64,000 bases of DNA from Myxocyprinus asiaticus (GCF_019703515.2 NC_059346.1:13609001-13673000); one strand, 5' to 3'; counted from the stretch's first letter, positions 34,271 through 47,564 are shown. Notes: generated from the sequence alone by a model not told the origin. Numbers and translations: made by a program.

Positions 34271-35722
34271 ATTATTCTTACCTATGAATCTGTAAACACT
34301 TACCCCTCCAGTTCCTGACTAAGTTTTTCCTCTCTGTGATAATTTGTAAGACATATTCTGAATAAAGCATTCTGTCAGGCTTTTGGGTTTCATTCTGCCA
34401 AAAATTAAGCCATCAACAAACAAGACCCCTGAGCTGTGTGCCAATCACATCAATAATAATAATGCGAATTATAAACAAAAAATAATAACAATAATGACAC
34501 TGTTACCATGATTCTGCTGTTAGTGGGGAGTGTCAGTGAAGCATGATTCAAGCAAACATCTCACTTGCCATTAGATTACCCCAGAGAAAGCATCCTACCT
34601 GCAGAAAGACATAGGTGAAGAGAGAGTGGCTGCAGAGGTAGATGGATTTATTAGGAGTGTAAATATTAATTTTGATCTCGTCTCACGGTGCGCAAGGACT
34701 TAATTTCCCTCATTTGCATATAATTGCGTCCCGTGGGATGGCCCACAAGGTGCGATTCACAGAGCGAGACGTTGTTTTGGTTGCTGTGTTGACAGCATTG
34801 CTCATCAGTCTGGCTCAACCTTGTGGTGTGATGAGGTGAACAGGGATGAGTCCAACTGAGCATGCTCAGTACACACTGATGAATTTACTGTAAATGTACA
34901 CTGGCCCATTCACCTTCTGCCCTGTAACAGCTCAAGTGCGACACATTCTGATTAATAGTGCTGTGTAAAGTGAGACTGAATTAGGTAAATACAGTGATTG
35001 AGAACAGTGGTTCTAAACTGGTTTTGATGTTGTATTCGGCATCAAGTGTCGAAGTGAAAGTGGAGATTTACAGTAAAAAAAAGGACTTAAATATTGATTT
35101 GTTTCTTACCCACACCTATCATATCTCTTCTGAAGATATGGATTTAACCACTGGATTACTTTTATGCTGATTCAAAGTTCTGGACACCATTCACTTTGAA
35201 TGGGTCTACAGAGCTGAGATATTCTTCTAAAAATCTTCATTTATGTTCTGCAGAAGAAAGAAAGTCTGGGATGTCATGAGGGTTAGTAAAAGATGAGAGA
35301 ATTAACATTTTTGGGTGAACTAATCCTTTAACTTCTAGACATGACCATATCAGGGTCAGAAATTAAGGGTGGCTTAGGGCAATGCTTCGAGCATTTTAAA
35401 ATTTAAAATTAAAAGATTTAAAGAATATCACTATAAAATGTTTTGCTCATATCGCCCACCCCATTATTTAACCTGTTGAATAACCCAGAACTGATGTCAC
35501 TTTACTTAAATTAGTTCACATATACTATATAGTCTAGTCAAAAAAAGAGTTAATAATGTTGACATATTATAAAGATGTATAATTTGTCAACATTATGAAC
35601 AATTTTGAACAGCACACTATATGGTAAAAGTTAACTAATTTAAGCAAAGTAAAGTCAAACCCATGGGTGAGTTCAATGAGCATCAGCAGGTTAATATATA
35701 AACCTTTTTGTTGGTTTACCAG
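34271..35722. other. No gene; possible conserved non-coding block
   Basis: The stretch 34640-34800 has even composition with TAAATATTAATTTTGA and CATTTGCATATAATT (POU octamer-like) and looks like a vertebrate conserved non-coding element, by eye only. The rest is AT-rich, with a TTAA-type repeat at 35120-35331. Confidence 0.4.
35120..35331. repeat. TTAA-type dispersed fish repeat, right end
   Basis: TCTACAGAGCTGAGATATTC, TTCTGCAGAAGAAAGAAAGT, and the terminus TTTTTGGGTGAACTAATCC before TTAA (35328-35331) match a repeat I know as abundant in cyprinids. The left end is not evident. Confidence 0.55.
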
Positions 35723-35948
<226 letters not shown>

Positions 35949-36203
35949 GTGGTGGCCAAAAACATTGGCATCCTTGGTAAATATGAGCAAAGAAGGCTGT
36001 GAATTTTATTTTAATTTTTTTGCATTGTTTATCCTTTTGATCTTCCATTCAAAAAAATCGCAAAAATCTAACCTTTAATTAAAGTAAAACAATTGAAAGA
36101 CGGGGAAATATCTCATTATTAAATAAATATTTTTCTCCAAAACATGTTGGCCACAATTATTGGCACCCCTAGAAATTCTTATGAGTAAAATATATCTGAA
36201 GTA

Positions 36204-36749
36204 CACTACAGTTCAAAAGTTTAGGGTCACTTACTCATTCTTTATTTATTTTATTTTATTTTATTTTTTCACATTTTTGAATAATAGTAAAGTCATCGCA
36301 ACTATGGAATAATAGAAATGGAAATATGGGAATTATGTTGTAACTAAAAAAATCCAAAATAAATCAAAACTGTGTTATATTTTAGCATCTTCAAAGTGGC
36401 CACACTTTGCCTAGAATTTGCAGAAATGCACTCTTGACATTTTCTCAACCAACTTCTTGAGGTATCAGCCTGGGATGCATTTTAAACAGTATTGAAGGAG
36501 TTCCCATCTACATCTGGGCACTTACTGACTGCTTTTCTTAATTATTCAGTCCAAGTCATCAATTTCAAAAAAAAAAATTTTTTTAATTACATTTTAGTTT
36601 TGTAATGAAATAAATTATATATTGGCACAATTATATTTTTGTCTACAAAACTAATTTCAAACATTTAAGGATATGCATTCAGATCAAAAGATTTTTAAGA
36701 TCATGAGAAACATTTCAGGCAAGTGACCCCAAACTTTTGAACGGTAGTG
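36204..36749. mobile_element. 546-bp Tc1/mariner-type MITE, copy 2 (inverse orientation)
   Basis: TA lies on both sides (36202-36203, 36750-36751). The ends are CACTACAGTTCAAAAGTTTA and, inverted, CACTACCGTTCAAAAGTTTG. The interior is the reverse complement of the copy at 30533. It inserted in the left arm of the Tc1 at 35947. Confidence 0.85.
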
Positions 36750-36933
36750 TATATTCCCATTCATATTTTACATTTTTAGTGCACCTGGGTGACTAGGAAC
36801 ATGAAATTGTTCAGCCATGACTTCCTGTTTCACAGGGGTATAAATATGAGGTAACACACAGGCCAAATTCCCTTATTCATCAATCACAGTGGGTTAGACT
36901 AAAGAATATATTTCTGATATGCGGCAAAATTCA

Positions 36934-37975
36934 AGTCAAGTAATTTTTATTTGTATAGCGCTTTTCACAACACACATCGTTTCAAATCGGCTTTACAGGA
37001 AATCATGCACTAACAAAAAAAATTAATAATAATTAAACTGTAATATCTATAAAGTCTTGTGATCATTGTGTAGTTTGATTAAATATGAATGTAAATTGTG
37101 TATAAAAATTTAATAATTAAATAATAATTGTATTTAGAACCCCAGTGAGCAAGCTGAAGACAACTGTGGTAAGGAACACAAAACTCCATAAGATGTTGGT
37201 TAATGGAGAAAAATAACCTTGGGAGAAACCAGGCTCAGTGTGGGGGCCAGTTCCCCTCTGGCTAAACAACATGAATATAATGCCAATATTAGTTATTTGT
37301 GTGCAGTGCAAGTCATGGTTTAAAAATTTGTAAATTAAGTAAGCGTTAAGGTCCAGTGTTTTAAAAAAAAGTTAAGAAAATATTTTTTATGAACTTTAAG
37401 ATTAATGACTAATGTCTGTGAAGTCCATCCTGGATTAACTGCAGAAGTTCACATAGATGCATTTTTCTTTGTTAGTTGGCAGATGAAGGCTTTTGTTGGC
37501 AATTAAATGATAGTCTATGTATTCCATTTCAAGAGTGTAGTCCATCAATAGACAAAGGTGATGCAGGCAGAGATCCATGAGGTGCATCGCAGTTCAACCG
37601 GCAGGTCATTTTGGTGAGGTTCGGTGGGGTCCTTCCTAAGTCCAAGGTTCAGGCAGTGGCATATGAAGTATCCCAGGTCTTACAGTTGGAGTTGGCATCA
37701 GTTCATCCTCTGAAGTCAAAAGACTGAAGTGATGTCTGGCTAGCACCGGCTGTAGTTAGAGATCATGATAGATGTTTCTGGTTCCGGCAGACCTAACTAA
37801 AGCAGCCTAATTGTGAGATGATGGATAAATTAGGTGTATACTTAGAGGAGTCTTTCAACTAGACATAAAGAGTGTCTGCATCCCAAACAGTGTTAGGGAG
37901 ACTATTCCATAGTTTAGGAGTCAAATATTTTTTTAAATATTTTTCTACCTCCTTTTGTGGATGTTTGTATTTTTG
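36934..37975 (-). mobile_element. L2-like LINE, 3' portion
   Basis: On the minus strand it ends GAAAAGCGCTATACAAATAAA then TTGACTTGAA, a common fish LINE tail. The body (for example GTTAGGGAGACTATTCCATA on the plus strand near 37890) matches non-coding 3' sequence I know from cyprinid LINEs. The 5' portion of apparently the same family lies at 42553-43505, separated by the L1/Tx1-like element and other DNA. No coding frame remains in this part. Confidence 0.5.
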
Positions 37976-37983
37976 GAATTATT

Positions 37984-40900
37984 ATTATTATTTTTTTGTA
38001 ATTAACATTTTTTATTGATTCAAAGAAAAAACACAACATATACACAACGAATCAACATTTAACTTTTAACCCTCATTAACATCCCTCCCCAAACACCAAC
38101 CCCACCCTACCCCAAAGAACACCCCTGTGGTCACATAAAATAATACACACACACAAACAATAAAATAAAAAATAAATAAATAAAAATAAATAACAAATAA
38201 AATATATAATAAACATGCATAATTAAACTAAACGTCTCCCTCCTCATGTCTTCCCCTAGAGTCCTCCAAAACTGCCAAATACCTACCCCACTTCCTGAAA
38301 AATAAGTCCCCCAGCCCCAGCCTTCCATCTATCATCTTTTCATAAGCCGCCACCCTCCCCATCTCTGCACAACACTCCGGAAATGGTGGCGCTGCATCTG
38401 ACTTCCATCCCCTTAAAATCATTTGTCTGCCAATCACCATGCCAGTCAGAACCCAATTTTTTTATATATTTGTCCCCCGAATTTATAACTTCCCCATTGC
38501 CCAAAATGCAAAGTCTGTGGTAAAGTAAAATTTGAGTGCCCAGAATGTCACGCAAATAATTCTGTAAAATAACCAAAAATCTTGGATCTTAACGCATCCC
38601 CAAAAAACATGGGTTGTGTCTCCAGCTTCTGATTGGCATCGCCAGCAGGTGGGTGTGTCTTTAAGACCAAGCCTATACAATCTATAGGGGGTCCAATAAA
38701 ATCTTTGTAAAATCTTAAATTGCATAAGGCGAACACTTGCATCTCCTGATGCAGACTTGACATTATTCAGAATCTTAGTCCACACTCCATCCTCCAATAC
38801 CAAATTCAAATCTTTCTCCCATAATCTCTTAATAGAAGTTAAAGCTCCATCCCCCATACTCTGAATTAACAGGGAGTAGTACACTAATGCCTCATGACCT
38901 TTTCCAAAAGCCACAATCAACTCTCCCAAAGCATCTGCCTCCTTAGGGGGGTGTGTACTACTCCCAAAAATAGTACAAAGCAGGTGGCGCAATTGTAAAT
39001 ACCTATAAAACTGAGGTCTGGGGATCCCAAAATGCTGGACCAAGTTTTCAAACGATCTCAACACTCTACTTTTATATAGGTCACTGAGTGTAGCAACCCC
39101 CCTCACAATCCACTCTGGCCAGCAGAAAGGGGACTTGTCAATACATAATCTTGGGTTCTGCCATATGCTCGAGGCAACATTTAAATAAGTGTCCAATTTA
39201 AACAATCTGGACACTTTAGTCCATACCTAGTGTAAATGCGAAATAACAGAGTGTAACTTAACTATTCTGATTAGTTTGATAGAGATGATTTGTAATGGCA
39301 AAATAGGGGCAAGAACTGCCTGTTCAATAACAAACCAGGGAGGGGCTCTCTCAGGTGGAAGTGACCAATGAGCCAAATGTCTGAGACTGAACGCATAGTA
39401 ATAAAACAAAAACTTGGGTAGGCCTAGCCCTCCTTTGTCAATCGGCCTATGTAACTTATTAAAATGCAATCTGGGACGTTCACCATTCCAAATGAAGGAC
39501 TTCGCTGTGCTATCAAATTGCTTGAAATAAGAGAGGGGGATATCTACAGGGAGAGATTGTAGCAGGTAGCTAAATTTTGGAATACATTTCATTTTAATAA
39601 CATTAACCTTCCCAATCATAGATAAATGTAATGAAGCCCACCTGCCCACATCGCTCGAAAATCTTTTTATTAAAGGGTCAAAATTAACACTAACTAAATT
39701 ATACAAATTTGCTGGGAATAAAATCCCCAAATATTTAATGCCCTGTTTGGGCCATTGGAAGGCGCCCAGCTGGAAAGCCGTTACTGGACAGTACACTGTC
39801 AGAGCCAAAGCTTTGGATTTAGACCAATTAACTTTGTATCCTGAGAACTTGGAAAAGGAATTAAAAGAGGCAAGGCATAGATCTAGTAGGTTCAGAGACA
39901 AATAATAAAATATCATCTGCGTAAGCAGAAGCTTATGCGCCATACCTCCCGCCACCACCCTTGGAAAATCATCCTCCCCCTTATCGCAGCTGCTAATGGT
40001 TCCAGGGCAAGACAGAACAATAAAGGGGAAAGAGGGCAGCCCTGCCGAGTGCCCCTATCCAGAGTAAAATAATCTGAAATTAATCCATTTGTTTGTACCG
40101 CTGCTACAGGGTGTCTATAAAGTAACTTAATCCAACCAATAAATGTACTCCCGAACCCATACATTTCCAAAATCTTAAAGAGATAATCCCATTCTACCAT
40201 ATCAAACACCTTTTCGCCGTCAAGTGAGATGGCAGCAACCGGAGATTGATCATTCGCTACTGACCACATGATAATGATGAGATGCCTGATGTTATCAGAA
40301 GAGCTACGGCCCCGAATAAACCCCACCTGATCTATATGTATAAGAGATGTCGTAACCTTACTTAATCGGTTAGCCAAAATTTTTGACAATATTTTTACAT
40401 CTAGTTGGATCAGGGAGATTGGACGGTAACTTTTACACTCGACTGGATCTTTGTCCTTTTTAAGAATCAGACCGATCCGGACTTGTGTCATGGTTGGAGG
40501 AAGCTTTCCATTCTTTAATGATTCAGTATAAACTTCTAACAAAAGTGGAGCCAGTTCTGTAGCATAGGATCTAAAGAATTCTGCGGCAAAACCATCTGGC
40601 CCCGGAGCCTTGCCAGCAGGTAGGGACTTAATTACCTCGTCAAGCTCCTCCAAGTTTATCTCAGAATCAAGAGAGGTTTTTTGCTCAATCGTCAGTTTAG
40701 GAAGATCTAATGGTTCCACAAAGTTTCTAATATCTTCATCAGTAGACAAAGACGTGGAACTATAAAGATCAAGATCTCTTTAAAGGCATTATTAATATCA
40801 ATTGCTGAGGTAAAAATTTCACCACCAGCAGATTTCACTGAGGGAATGATAGAAAGAGACTCTCTCTGCTTTATATATCTAGACAGAAGTTTCCCTGCTT

Positions 40901-41395
40901 TGTCACCCAACTCAAAGTATGACTGTCTTGCCCTGAATAACCAAAACTCCACTTTCCGCTACAAAATAGTATTATATCTATATTTCAATCGGGTCAATTC
41001 TCTGAGGCCATCAGCTGACATACGGCGCTTCAGCTCTGCCTCTGCACTTTTAATATTCTCTTCCAACTCCACAAGTTCTCGTGCTTTGGATTTTTTGATG
41101 AATGAGGCATACTGTATGATCTGACCCCTAAGAACCGCCTTAAGCTACGCCCACAGAGGGTACTGAGGACCAGTTGGTCTCCATATAAACATTGATTTCA
41201 GTCTTTAACATTTGTTGGAAATCAGGATTTTCCAAAGGGACACATTAAGGCGCCAACTATATGATTTTTTTTCTCTGTATATGGCAACACTTCTAAACTC
41301 ACCAGGGCATGATCTGAGACTAAGATATTCCAATTAAGCAATCAACAACAGATGAAATGAGGGATCTGGATATAAAAAAAAATCTATTCTAGAAT
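37984..41395 (-). mobile_element. L1/Tx1-like LINE, 5'-truncated
   Basis: Closely related to the plus-strand element at 58499-63298. It runs from the end of the endonuclease (SDH region near 41310) through the reverse transcriptase to the C-terminus and 3' UTR, ending with AATAAAAAATGTTAATTAC on the minus strand. ORF1 and most of the endonuclease are absent, as in normal 5' truncation. It lies inside the L2-like LINE. Confidence 0.85.
38228..40952 (-). pseudogene. L1/Tx1-like ORF2 (reverse transcriptase and C-terminus), broken
   Basis: Successive minus-strand frames give FWLFRARQSYFELGDKAGKL (linker), GKAPGPDGFAAEFFRSY (RT motif 1), YRPISLIQLDVKILSKILA, HIDQVGFIRGRSSSDNIRHL, SLDGEKVFDMVEWDYL (motif A), GTRQGCPLSPLLFCLALEPL, and later WSKSKALALT, IKYLGILFP and the C-terminal CWRCQSEAGDTTHVFWGC (a C-x2-C...H...C knuckle). 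The catalytic YADD is destroyed by a one-base deletion near 39925 (reads HKLLLTQMI). At least four frame changes occur. The related plus-strand copy keeps YADD. Confidence 0.88.
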
Positions 41396-42552
41396 AAATC
41401 TATTTGATCCAAAATACAGCAAAAACAGTGATATTGTGAAATACTTTTACAATTTAAAATAACTGTATTCTATTTGAATATATTGTCAAATGCAATTTAT
41501 TCCTGTGATCAAAGCTGAATTTTCAGCATCATTACTGCAGTCTTCAGTGTCACATGATCCTTCAGAAATTTATTCTAATATGCAGATTTTCTAATATGGG
41601 CATATTTACAGCACATTTTACACATTTACACCCGAACAGATATTTGCAAGCACAAGCTCTGTTGATGAAAATGAGGCAGCATAAACACTAGTTAAAATAT
41701 AATCTAAACATTCATGTTATTTTTATATCATATTACATATCATATTTATATCATACAGCATACAATTTGAATACCTGCTTTAGCCGAAACAACATTTAAA
41801 TGTAAATAAAACTTGCCTATTAGGACATATTTCAAATTTCAATACTCTGAATCCTGGCTGGCAAGTCTGGAAATAGTCCAACTAGTAAAATATGTCCATG
41901 TTTATATAAAATAGCATGTCAACTAATGTATGTAAAACTAAATGACTTACACATCCGAAATTGTACCCTCGGCTGGATCAAGACGCTCTTCAAAATGCAA
42001 ATGTTCCTAACCTGTGTAGTGTTCCATCTTCCAAACGCGTAGAAAAGTGAATGAACTTGATGCTTTTTAAGGCACTGTTGGGGGTGTTTACCATTTGCAT
42101 TGATTGCCTCAGCACATTACCGTATGAATAGCGCGCTCTGCTGGTGGGTGTGATCTCATTAGAGATAATGAGCTGAGCCAGGAGAAACTGTACATCGCTT
42201 TGTTTCATACAGATTACATTGCAAGAGAATATTTGTTTTAAATTTGAATTGTTTTATTTAAAAGTAGACATTTATGGGCTTTCTTTAGATATATATTTCA
42301 TGTTTGTGTGATAAATATTCGTGGAGTTTCACTTCATTTTCTTGACGTGTTTCAGAAAGATGCTCGCGGAGACAGAGACAGGGTTTTGTTGTTATTGTGA
42401 GTGTACACAAATTAAAAGTAGACCCTTTATGATTTCTAATGATGTCTTACACTTATCTTTATGCCCAAAAATGACGGAGTATTTTAAGTTGTTTCCGCTG
42501 TTATGCGGAAAAAATCCAGCAGGACGCACCGGCGCGTCCGTTGACCCCAGAG
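41396..42552. other. Repeat debris, including a probable piggyBac-like right end
   Basis: 41400-41590 is a dispersed repeat (TCACATGATCCTTCAGAAAT). 41600-42300 has no recognised content. The stretch ending GTTGACCCCAGAGGG before TTAA (42553-42556) looks like a TTAA-type DNA transposon terminus (inverted: CCCTCTGGGGTC), and LINE sequence resumes immediately after it. The partner end was not found. Confidence 0.4.
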
Positions 42553-42554
42553 GG

Positions 42555-43074
42555 TTAATAAGCGGTTTGAGAACTGCCATTTTAAAGTTTCTTGGGACAT
42601 GTCCTAAGGATAGCGAGGCGTTAATAATATTAATAAGAGGTTCTGAGATTACAGGGAATACCTCTTTTAAGAGCTTAGTTGGTATTGGATCTAACATACA
42701 TGTTGTGGCTTTTGATTTTTTGATAAGTTTTGTTAGCTCTTCATGACCTATGACAGCGAAGGATTGAAGTTGCTCATGAGGAAAATTATGAGACGCTGTT
42801 TTCTGAGGTGATGTGACAGTTGATTGCATAGTTCCAATTTTATTTCTGATTATTTCAATTCAACAATATGAGTAAAGAAAATCATAAAGTCATTACTACT
42901 GTGCTGCGATGGAATATCTGGTTCAGTCGATGCTTTATTCCTAACCAATTTAGCCACAGTACTGAATAAAGATCTACGTTTAGCATTAGCCAGCACTTGT
43001 AAATTTGATCTGATGTCAGGTGCCCGAGCCCCCAAAATGCATTTAACAATAGTGGCTGGAGTCTCTATTTCCAC
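42555..43074 (-). pseudogene. Linker and N-terminal reverse transcriptase of the L2-like LINE
   Basis: Minus-strand frames read LFSTVAKLVRNKASTEPDIP then SSNDFMIFFTHIVEL (linker), a frame change near 42840, then ATTCMLDPIPTKLLKEVFPV and LSLGHVPRNFKMAVLKPLI. The DPIPT block and the GHVPRNFKMAVLKPL block are the first RT motifs of L2-type LINEs. The frame leaves the LINE at the TTAA junction (42555); the 50 residues that follow it come from the neighbouring transposon end. Confidence 0.7.
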
Positions 43075-43357
43075 GTTCCTTACAATAGAATCATGAACTA
43101 TTAAGGCTCTTTCAACATGATTCTCAGTGGGTGCATCACTGAGTGGGAGAATCGATTGAAAACACTAACAGGAATGGGAGAGTGGTGTTGCTTTGCTGAG
43201 CGATTATGCCACCGAGACGTCACCCAAACGCCCTGCTGCAGGGGCTCCACAGCCGGAACCAAAGTGTGTGTGTTACTCGCTGTACTATCCACATCCGAAA
43301 CAGTATCTACCGGATTCTCTTTCTAACTGACCTCCACTAGTGTTCGGATTCGTGTCT

Positions 43358-43492
43358 CTAACTCATTACCTTCTCCAGCAGCCTCACTAATTCCTTACAT
43401 TTATCACATATAAATCTCTCACTGCTGACAGAAGAAGCTATAGTAAACATGTGGCATGCAGTGCAGGAAGAAATAACATGAGCGGATGCCAT
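43358..43492 (-). CDS. Short Cys-rich ORF1 start of the L2-like LINE
   Basis: 44 codons from the ATG at 43492-43490: MASAHVISSCTACHMF, then FICDKCKELVRLLEKV. The C-x2-C-H and C-x2-C pairs suggest a zinc-binding fold followed by a coiled coil, typical of the first open frame of fish LINEs. One missing base after LLEKV leads to an early stop; restoring the phase by eye continues with a coiled-coil-like sequence. Function would be RNA or protein binding in the LINE particle, by analogy only. Confidence 0.45.
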   Translation of the reverse strand: MASAHVISSCTACHMFTIASSVSSERFICDKCKELVRLLEKVMS

Positions 43493-43536
43493 GACTTACC
43501 GCAATATTTTGTTGTTGTTGTTATGGTTGTTGAGCT

Positions 43537-43822
43537 TCACAAAATGGGAAGTGGCTCACTGACCACAAAATCAAGGTTCTGCCATGGTCATCCCAGTCCC
43601 CTGACCTGAACCCTATAGAAAATTTGTGGGGTGAACTGAAGAGGAGAGTCCACCAACATGAACCTCTGAATTCACTGTGAAAAGAGATCTGTAGAGATTC
43701 TGTATGGAGGAATGGTCTCAGATCCCTTGACAGGTGTTCTCCAACCTCATTAGACTTTATAAGAGAAGACTCAGAGCTGTTATCTTGTCAAAGGGAGGTT
43801 GCAAAAATTATTGAATAAAAGG
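43537..43822 (+). pseudogene. Tc1-family transposase C-terminus
   Basis: Reads [20 protein letters not shown] then [17 protein letters not shown], holding the third catalytic residue (E) and the conserved DLNPIENLW block. It meets a stop at ~43678; the rest is frameshifted. It belongs with the right arm of the Tc1 at 35947-44034. Confidence 0.8.
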
Positions 43823-44034
43823 GTGCCAATAATTATGACCAATGCATTTAGGAGAAATCTCTTTTTTTATTTAATAATGAGATATTTCCCCTGTTTCAAT
43901 TGTTTTACTTCAATTAAAGGTTTGATTTTTGTGATTTTTTTTTAATGAAAGATCAAAAGGATAAATGCAGATTTTATTTCACAGCCTTCTTTGCTCATAT
44001 TTACCAAGGGTGCCAATATTTTTGGCCACAACTG

Positions 44035-47000
44035 TATATGGTATGTATTAGTATATATACCGTTACCATGATATACAATTACTCATAACATGATAAAGAA
44101 TTTTAGTTATATCGCCCACCCCACCCCTAACTCTTAATATTCTATTCTAGGCCCTGTTATGCATTTTACCTCTTGTTAATGTTAAAGAACTGTTTAAATG
44201 AAAGTATATAACCTGAAAGGATGACTCAGTATATTTTTATATACCTCTTTATATATAACAATTTGCCCTTATAAAGTAAAAAAAAAGAAAAAGAAAAAAT
44301 ACCTGAGAATCAAATGCAGGGGCAAATATTGCCCCTTAATGGTTTAGTCAATTTCTGACACTGGACCATATAATTTGCAATTCTAACTATGCACATTTAT
44401 ATGGTCAGTTTTTCCATGCTCTTGTGATCCCATTAGAACAGATTTGTGACCCACCAGTTAAGAGCCACTGATTTAGAGTACATTCAAACTGACTATGCTG
44501 TTTTGCAATCAAGATGACATTTTGCCATTTCAGTTATTTACATGCTTTCCCAGGCTATAATTCACTCACTGGCTTGTTCTCAAATTCATCTGGGCCTTTG
44601 GGTGTATAAAGCACCAAAGGATCATCATGCTGATCTATATCTGTTTGCTCTTTTACTTGTTTATTTATTTGGGATTATAAACATTTACTTTTCACATTTG
44701 TTGTGCTTGCTAGCACAAAGCGCATGGAACTATTCCTCAATAGTACATGGTGCATTCATGCATTCAGAGGAAAGAACAGAGAATGTTAAACAACCCTTCA
44801 ATCACTTGACACACACACAATCACACACACACAGTAACATGCAGTAAAATCAGTGCTGCTCGGTATAGAAAATATCTCAAAAATATTTCTGCAACCCAAA
44901 TCCCACGTTGACCGAAGAAAAAAAAAGTATTTTGGCGGAATAGCATCTTCCATGAAAATCACCTTATTGACATGAGGACTTTGGCCAGTGGAGCTATTTA
45001 GTTAATGAGCCGAATTTAACACTCAGTAATAATGAAACCCAAAAGTGAATAATAAAACACATTGAGGCCTAATCCAGAAACAGCCTTCACACATATATTC
45101 ACAGCACTCAAAGATCAATAAGTGGGTGCCAGGTATGTTATATGACTGTTGGATGACCAGAAGGAGTTGTGCTCACGAACGGAGGGAAAATAATTGTGCT
45201 AATGAACAGAAAGGAGGGATGAGACACAGAAGAGTGTGTGGCAGATGGCTCTGATGAGCTGCAATTAGAGAGTGAGGGGGTGATGCTGTGTGCACATGAA
45301 AGCAAAAATTTGCTGTATCTGAAGTTCAGATGGATTTAACACATAGATAAACAAATATGAACTGACACAGTTACTCAACACTCAAACAAATATCTGTCTG
45401 CTTTTCATTTTGTCTGGAATGTGTGTCTAAAAGGTCTCAAGGTTGAACAGATACAGTTGGTTTAATTTAATTCTTATATTATATTTATGAGTCATCTTGT
45501 GTTGGCCTACATACTGTATATAAATATTTACAATATCTCTCGTGTGATGCATACAAAGAAAAGATGCAACTCTCATCTCAGAGAAGCAAATGTACCCTGA
45601 ACTTCTGTCACCACAAATGTGCTTTAAACAATCAAAAATTCTTGGCCGGAGTCTGTGTTTTAATTTGTAGTGTTTTTCTTTAAAACATGCATGAGAACTG
45701 GCCTGATCGGCATGCATAAATTATTTATGTATTTGAATTAAAGTGAAGGTTATGCATATGCACTTGTGCTAAGGTCTTTTGCAGCTCAGATGCAAATTGT
45801 CAGTGTTTCAACAACAGGTTAACATTATTTTGACTTTTGAAGCTTATGAAAAAAAAAAAAAAAGCAAAAATCAAGGTTATAGTGCAGAAGTGTAAAGCAT
45901 ATCATTTTATAAAAAAAACAATTACATTACTCAGAGAATATTTAGCAGAGGTGGACAACTTCTATTAAAATGAATGGGAGAAACTGGAACGGTCAACGGA
46001 TGTAGAAAGGAAGTCCCGCCTTACAGTTAAAAGAGCCAATAATCTTTTATGTACAGACATCAATCGCCTGTCAGTCAACTCGAGAACACGCATGCGCATT
46101 AGCTATACGTCAGGGAAATTGCGTTTTTTTTTTTTTTTTTTTTTTGCACAATCTGAGATAAAGAAACACAATTTATGAATCCAGTGTTGTCAGATTTTAC
46201 TGCTGATGTTGTTTGTTCATAATCTTTACCAACCGTTTTTAAGATTTCGATGTTCCTACATTCAAGTAGACAGGAGCTGCACTTTCATGACTGGAAATAG
46301 CTTCCTGAGAGCGTTCCAAAGATGGCCGCCAGTGGACTGACTTTCTAGAAAGCTTTTGTTACTTCTTCAGTTCAATCTTGTGTATTATTTGAACTTTAAT
46401 GTTATTTATATTGTTGTTTCAGATGTTTTGCCAACATCATGGCAACAAAGTTGTAAAATTGGATATAACTTTACACAAAGAAGATTAGTAAGTGATTTTA
46501 TCACACTAAAATCATGATAACACGTCATTCAACATTCATTTTGGTAATGAAGGTATCACAATTGTGTAGGCAGGGGAGAATATTATTTGACTGGATGTTG
46601 CAAAGGAAAATCTGTTGCATGCAGAGCAAGGCTGGTGGGTGACAAATTGGTAGCCCACAAAACAACATGCAATACCAGACTAAACAGGTGATAGGCCCCC
46701 CAAAAGTAAAAAAAATATATTATTATTATTTGGGATTAATTATCATGCATTTAAATTTAACAATGTGCTATGCAATCATGTATTTACATACTGTCCACAA
46801 GTTTTTCTTCAGGTCACGAAGGCATCATATTATCATAATGTCATGTCTCCAAATTCTGCTGACAGAGCATATCCCGAAAAATAGAATTTCCCATGATTTT
46901 TTGTGAAAAAAAAAGTTAATCACCATGCTCTCCCAGTTAATCCAGGTGCTATGACCCAATGATCAAGTCCATGCAAAAGAAACAAAAGGAAGATCTGCAC

Positions 47001-47067
47001 TCTGGAAATGTCTTACAAAAATATTGGTTCTTTTTTAATTTAAAATAATTTTTTGTGGAAAATGGAC
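44035..47067. other. No gene; low-repeat DNA and a possible dispersed repeat
   Basis: 44925-45070 and 45120-45290 are of even composition and might be conserved non-coding DNA, by eye only. CA units lie at 44808-44833, an A-run at 45848-45863 and a T-run at 46126-46146. 45960-46370 (for example CCAAAGATGGCCGCC) resembles a dispersed fish repeat. The open frames have no motifs. Confidence 0.4.
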
Positions 47068-47370
47068 TGTAACGAATTCACACAGAAGGAGGAAGCTGGA
47101 ACCGGCTTGACAACACATAGACATTTATTTTACACTTAAACATAACATAAAACAACTCCACGTGCTGCTTCCCCACAGACATGTCGAACACACAAATCTT
47201 CATATGTCTCTCTCTCTCGCCCTGTCTGCCGCTGTCTCCTCTACTTAAATACTCCCGCCGCCCCTCACTGGAATGCAAGACTGGTGTGATACACAGGTAG
47301 AACTCATTCACCACTTATCTTCTCTGCCTCGCTCTGCCCAGACACCGCTCAGCCCACCCTGCTCACCACA
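47068..47370 (-). repeat. 3' LTR of the miniature LTR element
   Basis: On the minus strand it begins TGTGGTGAGCAGGG and ends GAATTCGTTACA (TG...CA). GAGTATTTAAGTAGAGG gives a TATA-like box and AAATAAATGTC a polyadenylation signal. It matches the split 5' LTR along its length. Confidence 0.8.
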
Positions 47371-47529
47371 TATCCCCATTGCCAAACTCAGGCTGGGGAA
47401 TTCTCCGGGCTGTGACCTACTCCTTTCTAGGGAGGGAGCGCTGATGCATCAGCATGGCCTGGGAGTGGGAACAGGACAAGGGAGAGGAGAGAGGGGGGAA
47501 TAGAGAGAGAGAGGAGAAAGCAGAGAGAG

Positions 47530-47564
<35 letters not shown>

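Larger units (their letters stand above)
42553..43505 (-). mobile_element. L2-like LINE, 5' portion
   Basis: Starts near 43505 on the minus strand with a short Cys-rich ORF1 and continues through a linker into the beginning of the reverse transcriptase, where it is cut at the TTAA at 42553. The 3' portion is probably the DNA at 36934-37975. Confidence 0.6.

Noticed and set aside
42392..42829. A single 145-aa minus-strand protein
   Set aside because: The first part is LINE reverse transcriptase; the last ~50 residues come from a TTAA-type transposon end, so the frame is a junction product.
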